NCBI GenBank assembly: GCA_028564925.1
Contig: CM053033.1
Coordinates: 82,311,968 to 82,375,967, forward strand
Source of the DNA: Lithobates sylvaticus
Taxonomy: Eukaryota > Chordata > Amphibia > Anura > Ranidae
Length of the DNA stretch: 64,000 nt
Direction of reading: 5' to 3'
Position numbers and translations under genes: made by a program. Each line of letters opens with the position of its first letter. Positions within the stretch are counted from its first letter, which is position 1. Positions 11,353 through 23,035 of this stretch are shown here, piece after piece. Under the pieces are notes generated by a model. That model was not told the DNA's origin. It searched no databases and saw nothing but the letters and a program-made list of their open reading frames with translations.

Positions 11353-11718
11353 TGAGTGGAAGAAAGAGATTCTGTGGACAGGAGTCTTTTATACACATAA
11401 TGAGTTGTCATTAGGAGCACCTTTTTAAAATTGACAGGACTAATCTGTGTATTACATAGTCACATACTGTAGCCAGTCTGTGGGAGCCAGAATTATTGTT
11501 GGTTGGTAGGGGATCAAATACTTATTTGGCTCGCTTAACTGCAACTCAATTTATAACCTTCTGTATCGTGTGTTTTTTTTTTTTTCAAGATTTTTGGTTG
11601 ATTTTCTGTCTCTATCATTTAAAATACACCTATCATAATAATTATAGACCCTTTATTTCTTTGTAAGTGGGCAAATTTACAAAATCTGCAGGGGATTAAA
11701 TAATTATATTCGCCACTG

Positions 11719-12130
11719 TATATCTTTCCTTCGCATTACCAAAATTTTTTAATAATTCTCGCTTGACACAAAGAAGCAATGCATGCATGCTTTGAAAAAA
11801 AGAGGATTGGCTGTGTCACCCAGAGATTTTCTGTATGTGATGATGAGCATTTACCAAGTATTTCTAGTTTGCTCTGGGTGACAGTCCTATGCACATCCTC
11901 ACTCCCCAGTTTATGGCCTGTATAAGCACAGGTTACACAGGGAGTTGTGTCTATGTCAGGGTATTGGGAGCTCAGACAGTAGACGGTCCATAAAAAGACA
12001 CACAGCTGAGAATTCCCATATATGGGGATATAGCAACTCTGCCTGCAGCCCCAACACACACGCTGGCTGCAGGCTGACTGGATGTATGGATGCAGCCTGA
12101 ACACTGCCAGTTGCTGACATTACACACATG
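11719..12130. other. Unassigned sequence
   Basis: Right flank of the Tc1-like element. The overlapping reverse frames at 11,736-12,213 show no recognisable domain. Confidence 0.4.
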
Positions 12131-12134
12131 TTAA

Positions 12135-12247
12135 AGGAGAACAACAGGCAACGAGTAAACCTGTAATCTACAGTGCAAACTAGTAATGGTGTTCTGTTAG
12201 GGTCAAAATGCATCCACAGGTTACCTTAATCTGCATTTTGTATCCCT
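12135..12247. mobile_element. Possible short T2-like MITE
   Basis: TTAA at 12,131-12,134 precedes AGGAGAAC, and reversed AGGGATAC precedes TTAA at 12,248-12,251. This fits the TTAAAGGRR end pattern of T2 elements, but the ends are short enough to occur by chance. Confidence 0.35.
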
Positions 12248-12251
12248 TTAA

Positions 12252-12837
12252 CTTTTAAAGCTATATTAGCCAGGGCTTTCACAGTGCCTCTGGGAGTGTC
12301 TGAGACTTGGAATTGTATAAAGATTTAAGCTGGTTCAAATCTTGGCCGGTTCAGCAGAGATTAGCCAAGATTTGAACTATGTATTGGCAGGCTGAATGCA
12401 CCTAAGTTGATCAATCAAATGAGGTACAACCAGAATGTCGGATTTTACATGCGATTATTGCTTGCCACTATTATGGCTGCTAGCAGTAATCACTATGTTC
12501 TCCCACGGGGGACCTGTGGTTGCAGGAAAGAAAATTGCTCCATCTATGCCAGGATTTAGACTGCTTTTCAAAATGATGGATTGGAATTTTGAGACTTTTT
12601 GACCTTTGCAATTCCAGGGTTCAGAACAGAGAGTTGCAAGGTAGCTGATTACTGATGGGCTGGCTTTAGATATTTATAAATGGGACATCACAGAACAGGA
12701 ATTTTGGAATACCAGTCTAATAGTAAACCCAAAGATGCATTCTGATGCCATTGGTTTCTAGTGAATTTATAAGCAGCATTCTTATGAATTTGAAGTCTCA
12801 GTGATGCCACTGGTCTCTAGTAATCTGATAGTCTGTG
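12252..12837. other. Unassigned sequence
   Basis: Mixed sequence with one small local duplication (GATGCCATTGGTTTCTAGT near 12,745 and GATGCCACTGGTCTCTAGT near 12,802). No gene was recognised. Confidence 0.4.
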
Positions 12838-13660
12838 TGTAGCACCCTGGAGTTTAGGCAGGGATGCTTCTCACAAATGTACTTGCCAGGAGTAGTTATA
12901 CTGGTTGCTTGCTAGAGATTCATTGATTTCTCCCTAAGTTTGGCCTTGTTGCACTTTTCTTTTCTACCACTAGGTGACCGGGTACTTGGTGGTACTAGAT
13001 ATGAGAAGAGCAACCCAAGGTCAGGTTATGGGTATATGGGACATCTCAGCCAATGGGCAGGGGTTTTCTTGAATCCCTTGGCCTGCTGGGAGAACATATA
13101 TATTCTGGGGGAGTCAGGTGATCTGTGTTCTGTGCCACCTGGACGGCTGTCTGGATGGACGTGTGTCATATTGCCCTGGTTGCTAGGCTGTCTGAGGGCC
13201 TATTCAGAAGCAAGAGAACAGAACAGAGTTGAGGTTGTGGCTTGCACTCCAACCAAAATTGATGGTTCTGTTGGCCAGAGAACCTGTCAGTGGTCGCATG
13301 TAGAGGAAAAGCTGTCGCCAGTAAGGGACTATCTGCTTTATTACCAAGGACCACAGTGAGTAACTGAAGCAAGTACCAGAGCAGAATTCTCACCAACCGG
13401 GGACGGTGAAGAATCTGGAAACTTCAGTAGGTATCAAGCCAGGGACCCAGCCAGCGGAGGAGATGCTTGCAGAGCAGCCTTGTGTATCAAGCAAGGGACC
13501 GAGCAGGCCAGCGGGGGTTGAAGTTTGAGAGGTATCTAGAGTGCCAAGCTAGGGATCCAACAGAGAAGTGGGAGTGACGCTTGAGGAAGATACCACGTGA
13601 AGATTGAAGGCGCTCAAGGGATTCAGTGATAGTGAATCAGTGGGTCTAGTGAGAAACCAG
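12838..13660 (+). mobile_element. LTR-like fossil, TGTAGCACCCT family
   Basis: It starts TGTAGCACCCTGGAG and shares its opening with the copies at 40,335 and 53,168. It has a CATATATATTC TATA-like string near 13,097, in the same relative place as CCTATATATACTC at 40,623. From about 13,430, loosely repeated GCCAGGGACC/GCAAGGGACC units follow. It reads as an old, broken LTR and leader region; the right limit is approximate. Confidence 0.45.
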
Positions 13661-13699
13661 GAGCTCAGTGTATTGGAGAATTACAAGGAGAGATTGTAG

Positions 13700-13825
13700 C
13701 GAAAGTGAATGTATGTACAGAGTGCAGGGATCGGCAGTATGTTATGTACAGAGTGCAGGGGTCAGCAGTATGTTATATACAGAGTGCAGGGTCAGCAGTA
13801 CATTACGTACAGAGTGTAAGGGGCA
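13700..13825 (-). repeat. Degenerate 31-bp repeat, reverse orientation
   Basis: Four units of about 31 bp carry TACAGAGTGCAGGGGTCAGC followed by AGTATGTTAT. Reverse-complemented they match the TGACCCCTGAACTCTG family at 4445-4587 and 5380-5450. Confidence 0.75.
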
Positions 13826-15100
13826 ACAGAATATCTTGCAAGGAGTGAACAATCATATGATGTTGGACAAACATAGGCATCAGTCATGTTTATTACTTGA
13901 ATCACACTGCCGTTTAAAAACCTTACTATATGAAAAATGGTAACAAGCATAATACAAAGTATAACAAGGCAGTGCAACTACTGTAGTGCAGGGTTGTCTA
14001 GGGATAGTTCCCACAAAAGCCAATAGGTGGCAGCACAATACAGAAAAACCTTATCTAAGAGAACAGACTATGGTGCCTTTTACAGCAGCGCTGTCCAGTT
14101 CATTCAGCAGGAGATATGTTCACACATTCCCTGCTGACATCCGTGTCTGTTAATTTTTTTTCTGCGTTTTAAACCCTGAGCTTTCTGGACCTGCATTGGA
14201 TTTACAATGTATGAGCAGCCAGATGAAAACAAACTGGCATGCGTTTACATAAGGCTACCTCTGATCTGTCACTTTTTGGTCTTAAAAAATGGGAAAGGAT
14301 CCATTTTTTCCTGGACCTGAATTAACTTGGATGTAAGCAGCACCTGCCCGTAGACAGATGTTTTAAAAAAAAACTGAGAGGCACACGTGATCATACTGCC
14401 CGTGTGAAAGGGACCTAAAAAACAGAAATCACTACCAATAAATAGCACAGAACAGTTTAGTCTACTGTAAACACACTTACCTGTGGTTGCCTGGGGGTCA
14501 CATGGAGGCTGGTTGTAGCTGGTACTCCATGTAGTCGGCCACAGGGATCCTAGGACAGGCTTCACAAAGAGAAAACAGAAGGAGTCTCTGGTCTGAATGC
14601 CCAGGCAGCGACAGAAATCCCATGGCTGGGTGTAAAAGGAGGCAGCTGAAGATGCTGGGCCACCCCACTGGAAAGGCAGTATGCCAGGGCCACCGAGCAC
14701 AGTACCCACCACAATGACTGAGGTTTAGGATACAGCAGCATGTTCTTGCATTTTTTTAAGGCATCCCGCACACTGGGGGGCAATAAGGAGAACCCCTCGC
14801 CTGGTGACCACTATTGTTCCCAGTCACTGCTCTCCCATCAGAGGTGTTTTTTTTCCAAGCACCTGAGAGTGGAAAACTGTGTTATGGATATCCTCTGGAC
14901 AGGTCCAATAGTCCTGGGAATATGGGAGCTCAGTGGATTGTGGGAAAAATAATTAAAGAGGATTGCACCCACTTCAGGGAAAAGGGGACTCTACTACAAC
15001 CTACTTGAACTTGCTGTCCTTGCAAGGTTGTAGACCATACAAAATCATGTTGCTCAAAGTGTTCAGGTGGCTTTCCTCTGGGAGTGTCTGAAAGGTTGAG
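13826..15100. other. Unassigned sequence
   Basis: No host gene is recognised. GCCCGTGTGAAAGGGACC at 14,398-14,415 looks like one end of a MITE, but its partner was not found. The 147-aa reverse frame at 14,269-14,712 has no known motif. Confidence 0.4.
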
Positions 15101-16250
15101 GCTTGGATCAGTTTACAAGGTTATGAGGTGATGCTTTCTCGTCTTCAGGCATATTGGTAGATGGTGCATCAGAGGGCTCCACAGATGGATAAAGTATCTG
15201 AGCTGGGGACAACTGAGCTGAATGGTTTTGCCAGGGTAGGTAACTGCTCCTGAGAGTCTTGGAGGTACTTGTAGAAAAATAAAGGGTAGCCACCATTGGA
15301 CCTTTTGATGGTCAAGACACCTGTTGCTCAGGAAATTGGACAGGTTTTCTAAAACCCCAATTACAAAAAAGTTGGGATGCTGTGTGTAATCTGCATAGAA
15401 ACAGAATCCAATGATTTGCAAATCTCTTGGCAGTCTGATTACGAGTTGGTACTGCTACCATGAATTTTGTAAAATCACCCACCATCACAAGCACATGATG
15501 GCAACAGTCTTCAGACATTTCAAGACTAAGGAAGTCAACAGTTATTACTTTGAGCAGATTGATGCAAGCCAGGTATAGGTAGCACCTGGGCCATGGTCCC
15601 TCTTCTACGCTGAACAGACCACACAGTGTCGGCAAACTTGTTTAACTAGAACAGACTCGCGCAAATGGCTTCTCCCTTGAACCAAGAGAACCTCTTTTGG
15701 ACACCCCAATGTCCCGCTTCTTTGTAAATTCTCTCTGTCATGGAAAAAACTTGAGGCCATGACAAATACAAATAGACATATTAGATCGCTAATGAGTCAT
15801 AGGGGAAAATCATTCTTCAGTCAGTATATTCAGTATTGTATGCTATCACGCAAGATGAGGCGAGGTCAGTCATTCAGCAATCTCCTGGTTTATGGCAACA
15901 GCTTTGATCTCTTTCTGGAACCACCGAACCATACTGCCTTGTGTAGAGAGGCAAGCACTGGGTCTTCTTTCAGCGTTCATGCACAGTTATATATTTCTAG
16001 ACGTTCACCTGAAATTTGCTCCTAGATCTTCTCCCGGTTAAGTTGCAGGATTTTATATCTCAATTGGGCCTGTTTAAAGGTTACTGGGACAGGGCATCTG
16101 CTGCCTGATTTTTCTTTCTGGGTAGATAGTGTAAGGAAAACCTGAACTTTGCCAGATGAGCCACCCATCATTGTTTTAGTGCTCCAAATGTAATTGTTTG
16201 GATGTGTACCAATGGATTGTCAAACTTGATGTCAGGGTACTCACCAAGGC
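15100..16250 (-). mobile_element. Ty3/gypsy pol fossil: RNase H and integrase parts
   Basis: On the reverse strand, the part near 16,100-16,230 reads as the end of an RNase H domain (DNPLVHIQTITFGALKQ then WVAHLAKFRFSLHYLPRK). The part at 15,400-15,540 reads as an integrase core (LEMSEDCCHHVLVMVGDFTK and MVAVPTRNQTAK). This order fits the Ty3/gypsy pol polyprotein. The copy is clearly broken and old. Neither LTR is assigned with confidence, though the repeats at 16,500-18,080 may belong to its leader. Confidence 0.85.
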
Positions 16251-16499
16251 CGAGATGCTGAGAGTGGCTCCCCTTGCAGCTGAGAGCACTTAATCCTGAA
16301 GGTGGTACAGAGTGTATAGGGCACAGAGAGGCACGGGTTACCAGCAGGTAAGTAGGTCTTAAATGGAGGAGTAGAGATGCCGTGCAGGAATGGACTTGAC
16401 ACCAGACTGGAGTAGGAAATCCGGCCAGGGCTCTAACCCAACAGACCCAACAATAGTCTCTGGGACTGAGTCTTAGGAGGATACTGGGGATTAGGCACA

Positions 16500-17790
16500 G
16501 AGAGTTCACTAGAAGCAAGTCACGGTCATACACAGGAAGCAGGGCAGTAGGGTAGTCCTTTAAACAAGCCAGGGGTCAAACACAGGAGACGGGTCAGCAG
16601 AGGAATCCTTTAGACAAGCCGGGGTCATGCACAGAGATCTGGTAAGTAGAGAAGTCCTTAGACAAGCCGGGGGTCAAACACAGAAGAAACTTAACATTAA
16701 TAAATCACCGGGACCAGATGGCTTGCACCCAAGGGTACTTAGGGAACTCAGTCAAGTAATTGCCAGACCATTGTTCCTAATTTTTACTGACACTCTACTG
16801 ACTGGAAAGGTACTAGTTGATTGCAGAAAAGCCAATGTAGCACCAATATTTAAAAAGGGCCCAAAATACATCCCTGGGAATTACAGACCAGTTAGCCTAA
16901 CATCAATAATATGTAAACTCTTGGAGGGGATGATAAGGGACTATATACAAGATTTTAGTAATGAGAACGGTATCATTAGCAGTAATCAGCATGGATCTAC
17001 TAACCTTCTATGAGGAGGTGAGTGTCCAGCTAGATAAAGGAAGGCCCGTAGACATGGTGTATCTGGATTTTGCAAAAGCATTTGACACAGTTCCCCATAA
17101 ACTTTTACTGTACAAAATAAGGTCCATTGGCATAGACCATAGGGTGAGTACTTGGATTGAAAACTGGCTACATTGGTGATAAATGGGGAGTACTCAGAAT
17201 GGTCAGGGGTGGGTAGTGGGGTCCCCCAGGGTTCTGTGCTGGGACCAATCCTATTTAATTTGTTTATAAATGACCTGGGGATGGGGTAAACAGTTCAATC
17301 TCTGTAATTTGCGGACGATGCTAAGCAGGGCAATAACTTCTCTGCAGGATGTGGAAACCTTGCAAAAAGATGGGCAACTACATGGCAAATGAGGTTCAAA
17401 GTAGCAAAATGTAAAATAATGCATTTGGGAGGCAAAAATAAGAAAACTATCTATACACTGGGGGGGGGGGGGAGAACCTCTGGGGGAATCTAGGATGGCA
17501 AAGGACCGGAGGGTCCTAGTAGTATATAGGCTCAGCAATGGCATACAATGCCAAGCTGCTGCTAACAAAGCAAACAGAATATTGGCATGCATTAAAAATG
17601 GGATCAACTCCAGAGATAAAACGATAATTCTCCCGCTCTACAACACTCTGGTCCGGCCGCACCTAGAGTATGTAAAAAAGAAGGCTGGTAGCAGAGGAAT
17701 CCTTAGATGAGCCAGGGGTCAAACACAGAAGTCAGGTAGCAGAGGAATCCTTTAAACAAGCCGAGGTCAAAATACTGGAGAGGATCAGAG
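16500..17790 (+). repeat. 50-bp minisatellite, split by a CR1 fragment
   Basis: Units of about 50 bp contain GGGGTCAAACACAGGAGAC and CAGAGGAATCCTTTAGACAA. Roughly three lie at 16,520-16,683 and two to three at 17,690-17,780, with the LINE piece between them. Similar arrays often accompany LTR leaders, which fits the neighbouring gypsy fossil. Confidence 0.85.
16684..17682 (+). pseudogene. CR1-type LINE reverse transcriptase fragment
   Basis: An internal piece of the CR1 ORF2 reverse transcriptase, which copies LINE RNA at the integration site. Visible in order: INKSPGPDGLHPRVLRELSQ (about 16,690), PIFKKGPKYIPGNYRPVSLT, then YLDFAKAFDTVPHKLL (block A Asp, about 17,060), [20 protein letters not shown] (about 17,225), FADDA (catalytic pair, 17,308-17,322) and NTLVRPHLEY (about 17,645). 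The endonuclease domain, the C-terminal end and the 3' tail are missing. Stops and frameshifts break the frame: a shift near 17,010 separates the first two open frames and a stop lies just before FADDA. Both borders fall inside the 50-bp minisatellite, which is unusual because CR1 copies normally keep their 3' end. Confidence 0.93.
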
Positions 17791-18470
17791 CAGGTCAGGG
17801 TCAATCTGGGTCACAACAGGTCAACACAGGTTAGCAGAACTTGAGACAGGAACACAGGAAGCTGAGGGACAAACCAGCAATTAGACAAGGGGCTTGTCAG
17901 CCTTTAATAGGCCAACAAGGGGGTGTAACGTTAATGCACGCTTCAGTCCCGTCCCGCTGTACCGCATACCCGTGTGCACCGTCCCGCTATATCGCGCACC
18001 CGCATGTGAGGGAGTGCTAGTATGCTGCGCAGGTGCAGAGGAACGTTCCGATACTGGCAAGTCCAGCTCCTGCCATTTCTCTGACACTTGACCTCTGTTA
18101 AGTATGTTGCAAATCATTTGGTGACTGCTCATACCAACAGCTCTAGCTTAAGAGTCCCTAGGCCCTGGGTACTGGTGTTGGTTCTTAACAGGGAATAGGT
18201 GGGAAAAGCCAACAAAGGACAGTACAGGAACCAACATCCACATTCCACGTTTGTGTGGTCCCCTTTTGGCCTACCACATGTAGAAGCTTTTCGATTGGGT
18301 CCAAGTAGTGTGCCTAGTGCTTAAACTGTTTAAGCGCCGGTTTGACTCTATAAACCTGTGAGTGCAATGATTTTATTTTTCTTTATCTATTCAAATAAAA
18401 AGATTTACCAGCGGTAGGGTCTGTGCTTCTCTTTCTCTCTTTGTTTTTTCACACATTGTCAAAGATTAAC
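17791..18470. other. Unassigned, possibly LTR-associated
   Basis: CpG-rich GTCCCGCTGTACCGCATACC and GTCCCGCTATATCGCGCACC at 17,950-18,000 form a short local repeat. The remainder is mixed sequence. It may be the leader or LTR of the gypsy fossil, but no LTR pair was found. Confidence 0.3.
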
Positions 18471-18799
18471 TAAATTTCTTGGCCATTGAAGCATACATGC
18501 ATATCATGGCAATTGACCACCATATCTTCAGTACACAAGTGAGGGGTTGTTTTACATGAACACCCCACTGCCTGACTACTTGTGGTGGGGCATTCTAGTT
18601 TACTGTGTACTCTGTGTTCAGCTAGGGCAATCCTTGAGGCAATGGCCCATTTCCTAACAGCCCTAGCACTGGGATAGTGACTTTTCTTGTCTAGGTCATT
18701 TCTGAGGCATTGTTTGCTTTCTACATGAGGAGGCATTCTCTCTTCACCTTTTGGGATATTCCTGCCCATGTCTAAACATATATAGACCATCCCTTCCAT
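18470..18799 (-). other. Unrecognised 109-residue coding-like fragment
   Basis: A reverse frame with several Cys and His residues (for example CSCKTTPHLC and NCHDMHVCFNGQEI). I do not recognise it. Its setting among LTR fossils suggests it could be an old retroelement piece, but chance is not excluded. Confidence 0.25.
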
Positions 18800-20490
18800 C
18801 AGTTTCCAGGTGGCATTCCATGGAGCTGTCTGTTCAATTTCCCAGATCCACTGGTTTTCTGCTTGTGTCAGTCATGGGTATACCTGAATTGTTGAGTCCC
18901 TACTTTGGGCAAACTATGGCCGCAAAATGTAGGTTGCTTGTATCTTTGTATAGTAAGATTCCTCTGACCTTGTCAGACAGCAGTCCATCCACAAAACTGT
19001 TCCTTTTTGCAATTCCAGCACATAATGCAGAAAAAACTTTCAACACCCTACTTCCTTCCAAAGAAGTGAACCTTGAGGTCCCCTAATACAACCGCCTGCC
19101 TGTACACTGCTTCCAGGCAGCTGACTATCTTGACCTGAGTCCTGATCGTCTGCCGTGAGATGCAGGATTAACCTCCTCACTTTCCCCTTTAGGACATTAT
19201 TAGCCATTTCTGCCTGCTGATTGGAAAGAATCCTATATGAGCAGGTTAGGTCCCGTAATCTTTAGATTCAGTCATCCAAGTCATGATCTGGACCTTTGGA
19301 CCTTTGTACTTGGCTGTTGCAGCTGGAATTTGCGCAAACCAGAATCCTTGCGAATAAGCCAGTTTGCTGAAACTGAAAAGGAGCAGGCCTGGGTGGGGAC
19401 TATGTATATGCAGATATACCACTTGATATTCTGATTAAAACTTTTTGGATCAAATATCGATAGTCTATTGATGGCATGTGGAGACAAGATTTTCCAACCA
19501 GCACGCGGCTTCTGCAGTGTGTGAGAGGGGCATGGGTCTAGAGTGTTAATCTGTGTTTGTGAAATGTAATAGGCTGTTTGTTTTGTGCTACTCACATCAT
19601 CGTTGTCTGACATAGCTGATTCAAGTGCTAGGAAGAGGTATTAGCCAAATAATAAGCCAAATTTCCCCTCTAACACATTAATAGCCATATCTGCCTACTG
19701 AGTAGACCAAATCTTTATATGTTCGGATTGGGTACATAAAAAAGGAGTGTTGGGACTTTAGATGAGGTGTGTATGAAGAGGCTCAACAATGAAACAATGT
19801 AATATGGATGTGTTTATTGTCTAAAACACACAGCAGTAGCATGCAGCATTGAGTTCATACAAATATAGTAAACACGTAAAAAGCATGTTGCAAACCATAA
19901 ACATGTAAATATCGACTTATAATGACATTGTTAAAAAGGTGATTCTCCAAGAGATGGAATCTTTAAAACCCAAGGTTTGGTCCTAAAAGTAAAACATGAT
20001 GCATCTGTATAATTCCAACACGTTTCATGGCTTAATTCCACTCTTCAGGGGCGGATGGGTTATGAATTAGATCTGCAAAAAGACATGGACATATCACATA
20101 AAGTCTAAACATGAAACACAAAAATGGGGAACGGTGACGTGGTGATGAAGATATCTATCTCCTAGATTACTTGCTTATTGGCAGCATGTGAGGGTAGGTA
20201 AGCTGGAGCACATGGGCTAGTATAATTGTCTGTGCCGGGAGCTGAGGTGAGGCCCGTGGGAAGACAAAGAACATGAATGTGATTCCCAGAAACATTTACA
20301 TGTATATACCAATGTCTTTCTTTCTTTCTCATCGTTCACTTGGGTTAGGGGTCCTCTTCACATCCAACCCACATGGGTCTTATTATTTTTACTTATTCCT
20401 TAATTTTAGATTGAAGCCCCTGTTTCACCTGCTGTTTGGATATTCATGTTTCTGGGAATCAGGGTTACTTTATGTGTGACACACAAGCTG
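18800..20490. other. Unassigned sequence with one divergent local duplication
   Basis: A ~75-bp segment at about 19,186-19,260 (ATTAGCCATTTCTGCCTGCTGA) resembles 19,660-19,740 (ATAGCCATATCTGCCTACTG). Around 20,016-20,050, CCAACACGTTTCATGG with CTCTTCAGGGG resembles 32,458-32,500, so a dispersed repeat is probably shared. No gene was recognised. Confidence 0.4.
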
Positions 20491-21199
20491 CTGAGTCAGC
20501 TGGGCTGCCAGATCGATCTTGTCTCATGATGAGCATTCCATAACCACCTTAATATTATTCTCATTCCCCCCCCCCCCCCCCCCGTGCCAGTAGCTCACCC
20601 CTCCACCCTTGGCTGTAGACAGTGTATTTTTATGATAATCCCTCTCAGCTGTTTTTCTCCCCAGAAATTAATTGCTCTCCTTCCCGTTTCTCGCTCGCTC
20701 AGCTGTAATAGTGCTGAGAGCCTTCTGATCGATACTGTAATCCTTTAACAACTTAGCTGCTTGAATGGGCTGAACAGCGCAGGCTCACCCAGAGGGCCAG
20801 GAGATCTGAGCGTTGCAAGATACTGAGCACCACACAGCATGTAGTAGTAAAAGGAGGGTTAAAGGAGAAAAAGTAGTGGCATGGGAAGTTTGCATATTAC
20901 TGGTCACTTCTCCATCAGCATGTCACAACTGAGAAAATCAGTACCAAGAAAGAAAGTGTGGCTCCCACAATGCAATATAACTCGCTCCGTCCAGTGTTGT
21001 AAATAGGACCAGCAGAGTCCTGGGCTTGTGTGCATGAGAGGATAAGATAAAGAAGCTGATGACCCCTGCTCTGCCTCTCAGCAGTCAATGAGGCTTCCCC
21101 ACTGTGGCCTGAATTTACCATTTCATCTGCCACGCAGGAGTGTTAGGAGCAAAAATCTGTATCTATGCCCTTGCTGGGTAGTTTCTCCCTCTCATTAAA
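20491..21199. other. Unassigned sequence with poly-C tract
   Basis: A C-run of about 18 lies at 20,566-20,583. The rest is mixed sequence with no recognised gene or element. Confidence 0.4.
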
Positions 21200-21472
21200 T
21201 GTGTCAATGTATTTATTACAGATATTTATACAGCGTCAACAATTTATTCAATGCTTTACATACTGTACATTCATATCAGTTTCCTATCTAACATGCATAC
21301 AAACACACATGAGCCAATTCCTACCAGCATGTCTTTGGGGTGTCAGTGTGGGAGGAAACACACGCAAGCACAAGGAGAACATTCAAGCTCCATGCAGATA
21401 GTGTCCAAGCCAGGATTCGAACCAAGGACCCCAGTACTGCAAACAGAAGTACTAACTCATAAGCCGCTGTGT
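21200..21472 (-). mobile_element. tRNA-derived SINE
   Basis: Read on the reverse strand it starts CACAGCGGCTTATGAGTTAG (box A-like) and then carries a perfect RNA polymerase III box B, GGTTCGAATCC (21,413-21,423). The body has TTTCCTCCCACACTGACACC and CATGCTGGTAGGAATTGG. The tail, GCTGTATAAATATCTGTAAT, resembles a LINE 3' end, which such SINEs borrow for retrotransposition. It is divergent and unlikely to be active. Confidence 0.75.
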
Positions 21473-21973
21473 AAAACATTTACCAATAAATATGAGCACT
21501 CTGGCTTTGTCAAGTATGTGTGCTTATGTTGCAGTGTAAATGGAAGGACATTGGATTAGATTGTTACCTAATCTATGTGAAAACAGATGGTTAAGACCAG
21601 TTCCTTTTTTGCAGTCAAGGCACCCTTCAAAATTATGGACATTCCTGAAGCGCCCCATTCTAAAATGTTAAAAACTATTTTGATAGTTTTACATAATACA
21701 TCAACACATGTAGGACACCCAACATTACAGGTGATTTGTTGCTCCAAAGCAAATACCCTTTTGCAAGCTGGTACTTACTAGTATTCCAATGTTTCTCTTC
21801 TCCCTCAGTTTTTCTCCATCACTTAGCTAATGAGACCCCAAAGCTGACATAGAGAGGTAAGGGAGGGTCAAACAAGGATGATATGCAGGCAACTGACATC
21901 CTCCTTATCAACTGATGATGTCATTAGGAGGTTGTTAACTAGAAGGTTGTAATGGTGTACAATGAAAACCTGT
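21473..21973. other. Unassigned sequence
   Basis: Mixed sequence between the SINE and the hAT element. No gene was recognised. Confidence 0.4.
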
Positions 21974-22109
21974 GGCTTTGTCAGGGGCGTACCTAGTGCA
22001 TTTGGCACCCGGGGCGGATCCTATATCTGGCACCCCCCCACCTTAAAACGTAAAAACACCCCACTGTGCTCCCTGCATACCTCTGCATACTTAAATATCT
22101 CTTTTTTAC

Positions 22110-22750
22110 TACTGTGTACATTACACACCCCCCTGCACCTCTGGACCCCTTTACATTACACAGCACCCTGCACCTCTGGACCCCTTTACATTACACAGCA
22201 CTCTGGACCCCTTTACATTACACAGCACCCTGGACCCCTTTACATTACACAGCACTCTGGACCCCTTTACATTACACAGCCCTTGCACCTCTGGACCCCT
22301 TTACATTACACAGAGCCCTGCACCTCTGGACCCCTTTACATTACACAGCACCCTGCACCTCTAGACCCCTTTACATTACACAGCACCCTGCACCTCTGGA
22401 CCCCTTTACATTACACAGCACCCTGCTCCTCTGGACCCCTTTACATTACACAGCACCCTGCACCTCTGGACCCCTTTACATTACACAGCACCCTGCACCT
22501 ATAGACCCCTTTACATTACACAGCACCCTGCACCTCTAGACCCCTTTACATTACACAGCACCCTGCACCTCTGGACCCCTTTACATTACACAGCACCCTG
22601 CACCTATAGACCCCTTTACATTACACAGCACCCTGCACCTCTAGACCCCTTTACATTACACAGCACCCTGCACCTCTAGACCCCTTTACATTACACAGCA
22701 CCCTGCACCTCTAGACCCCTTTACATTACACAGCACCCTGCATCTCTGGA
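22110..22750 (+). repeat. 35-bp array in hAT copy 1
   Basis: About 18 units of GGACCCCTTTACATTACACA joined by GCACCCTGCACCTCT, some shortened. Variants TCTAGACC and TATAGACC are clustered in the right part. Confidence 0.95.
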
Positions 22751-22794
22751 CACCTGTATGTTACACAGACACCTCCCCTAACAGCTCTGGACCC

Positions 22795-23035
22795 CCTGCA
22801 TGTTACACAGACCCGCCTACAATACAGACCCCCCCTGCACAACCCCCCTACAGTGCAGACCACCCCCCTTCAGTACAGACCCCCCTACAGTGGAGACCCC
22901 CCTACAATGCAGAGCCCCCCCCCCTACAGTACAGACCCCCCTACAGTGGAGACCCCACCTACAATGCAGACCCCCCTACTACAATGCAGACCCCCTTCAG
23001 TACACAGAGTGACCCCCCCTTCAGTACAGACCCCC
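22795..23035 (+). repeat. ~18-bp C-rich array in hAT copy 1
   Basis: Units alternate CTACAATGCAGACCCCC, CTACAGTGGAGACCCCC and TTCAGTACAGACCCCC with varying C-run lengths. Confidence 0.9.

Larger units (their letters stand above)
8452..11718 (-). mobile_element. Tc1-like transposon with nested insertion
   Basis: Two long inverted ends match over about 200 bp: left about 8479-8660, right 11,515-11,718. Shared pieces include CTTACAAAGAAAT, GGTGTATTTTAAATGATAGA and AAATTGAGTTGCAGTT. The right end is CACTG followed by TA (11,719-11,720); the left outermost 25 bp are eroded, CTACTATGGC at 8451 being the best match. A Tc1 transposase remnant reads leftward. The 9703-11,352 segment is a separate insertion, so the Tc1 element alone is about 1.6 kb, a normal size for the family. 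Confidence 0.9.

Noticed and set aside
14269-14783. 147-residue reverse frame with hydrophobic stretches
   Set aside because: No known domain, and an overlapping second frame of similar quality argues for chance.
21413-21423. A functional tRNA gene at the perfect box B
   Set aside because: The rest of the cloverleaf does not fold and the sequence continues into a SINE body and LINE-like tail.
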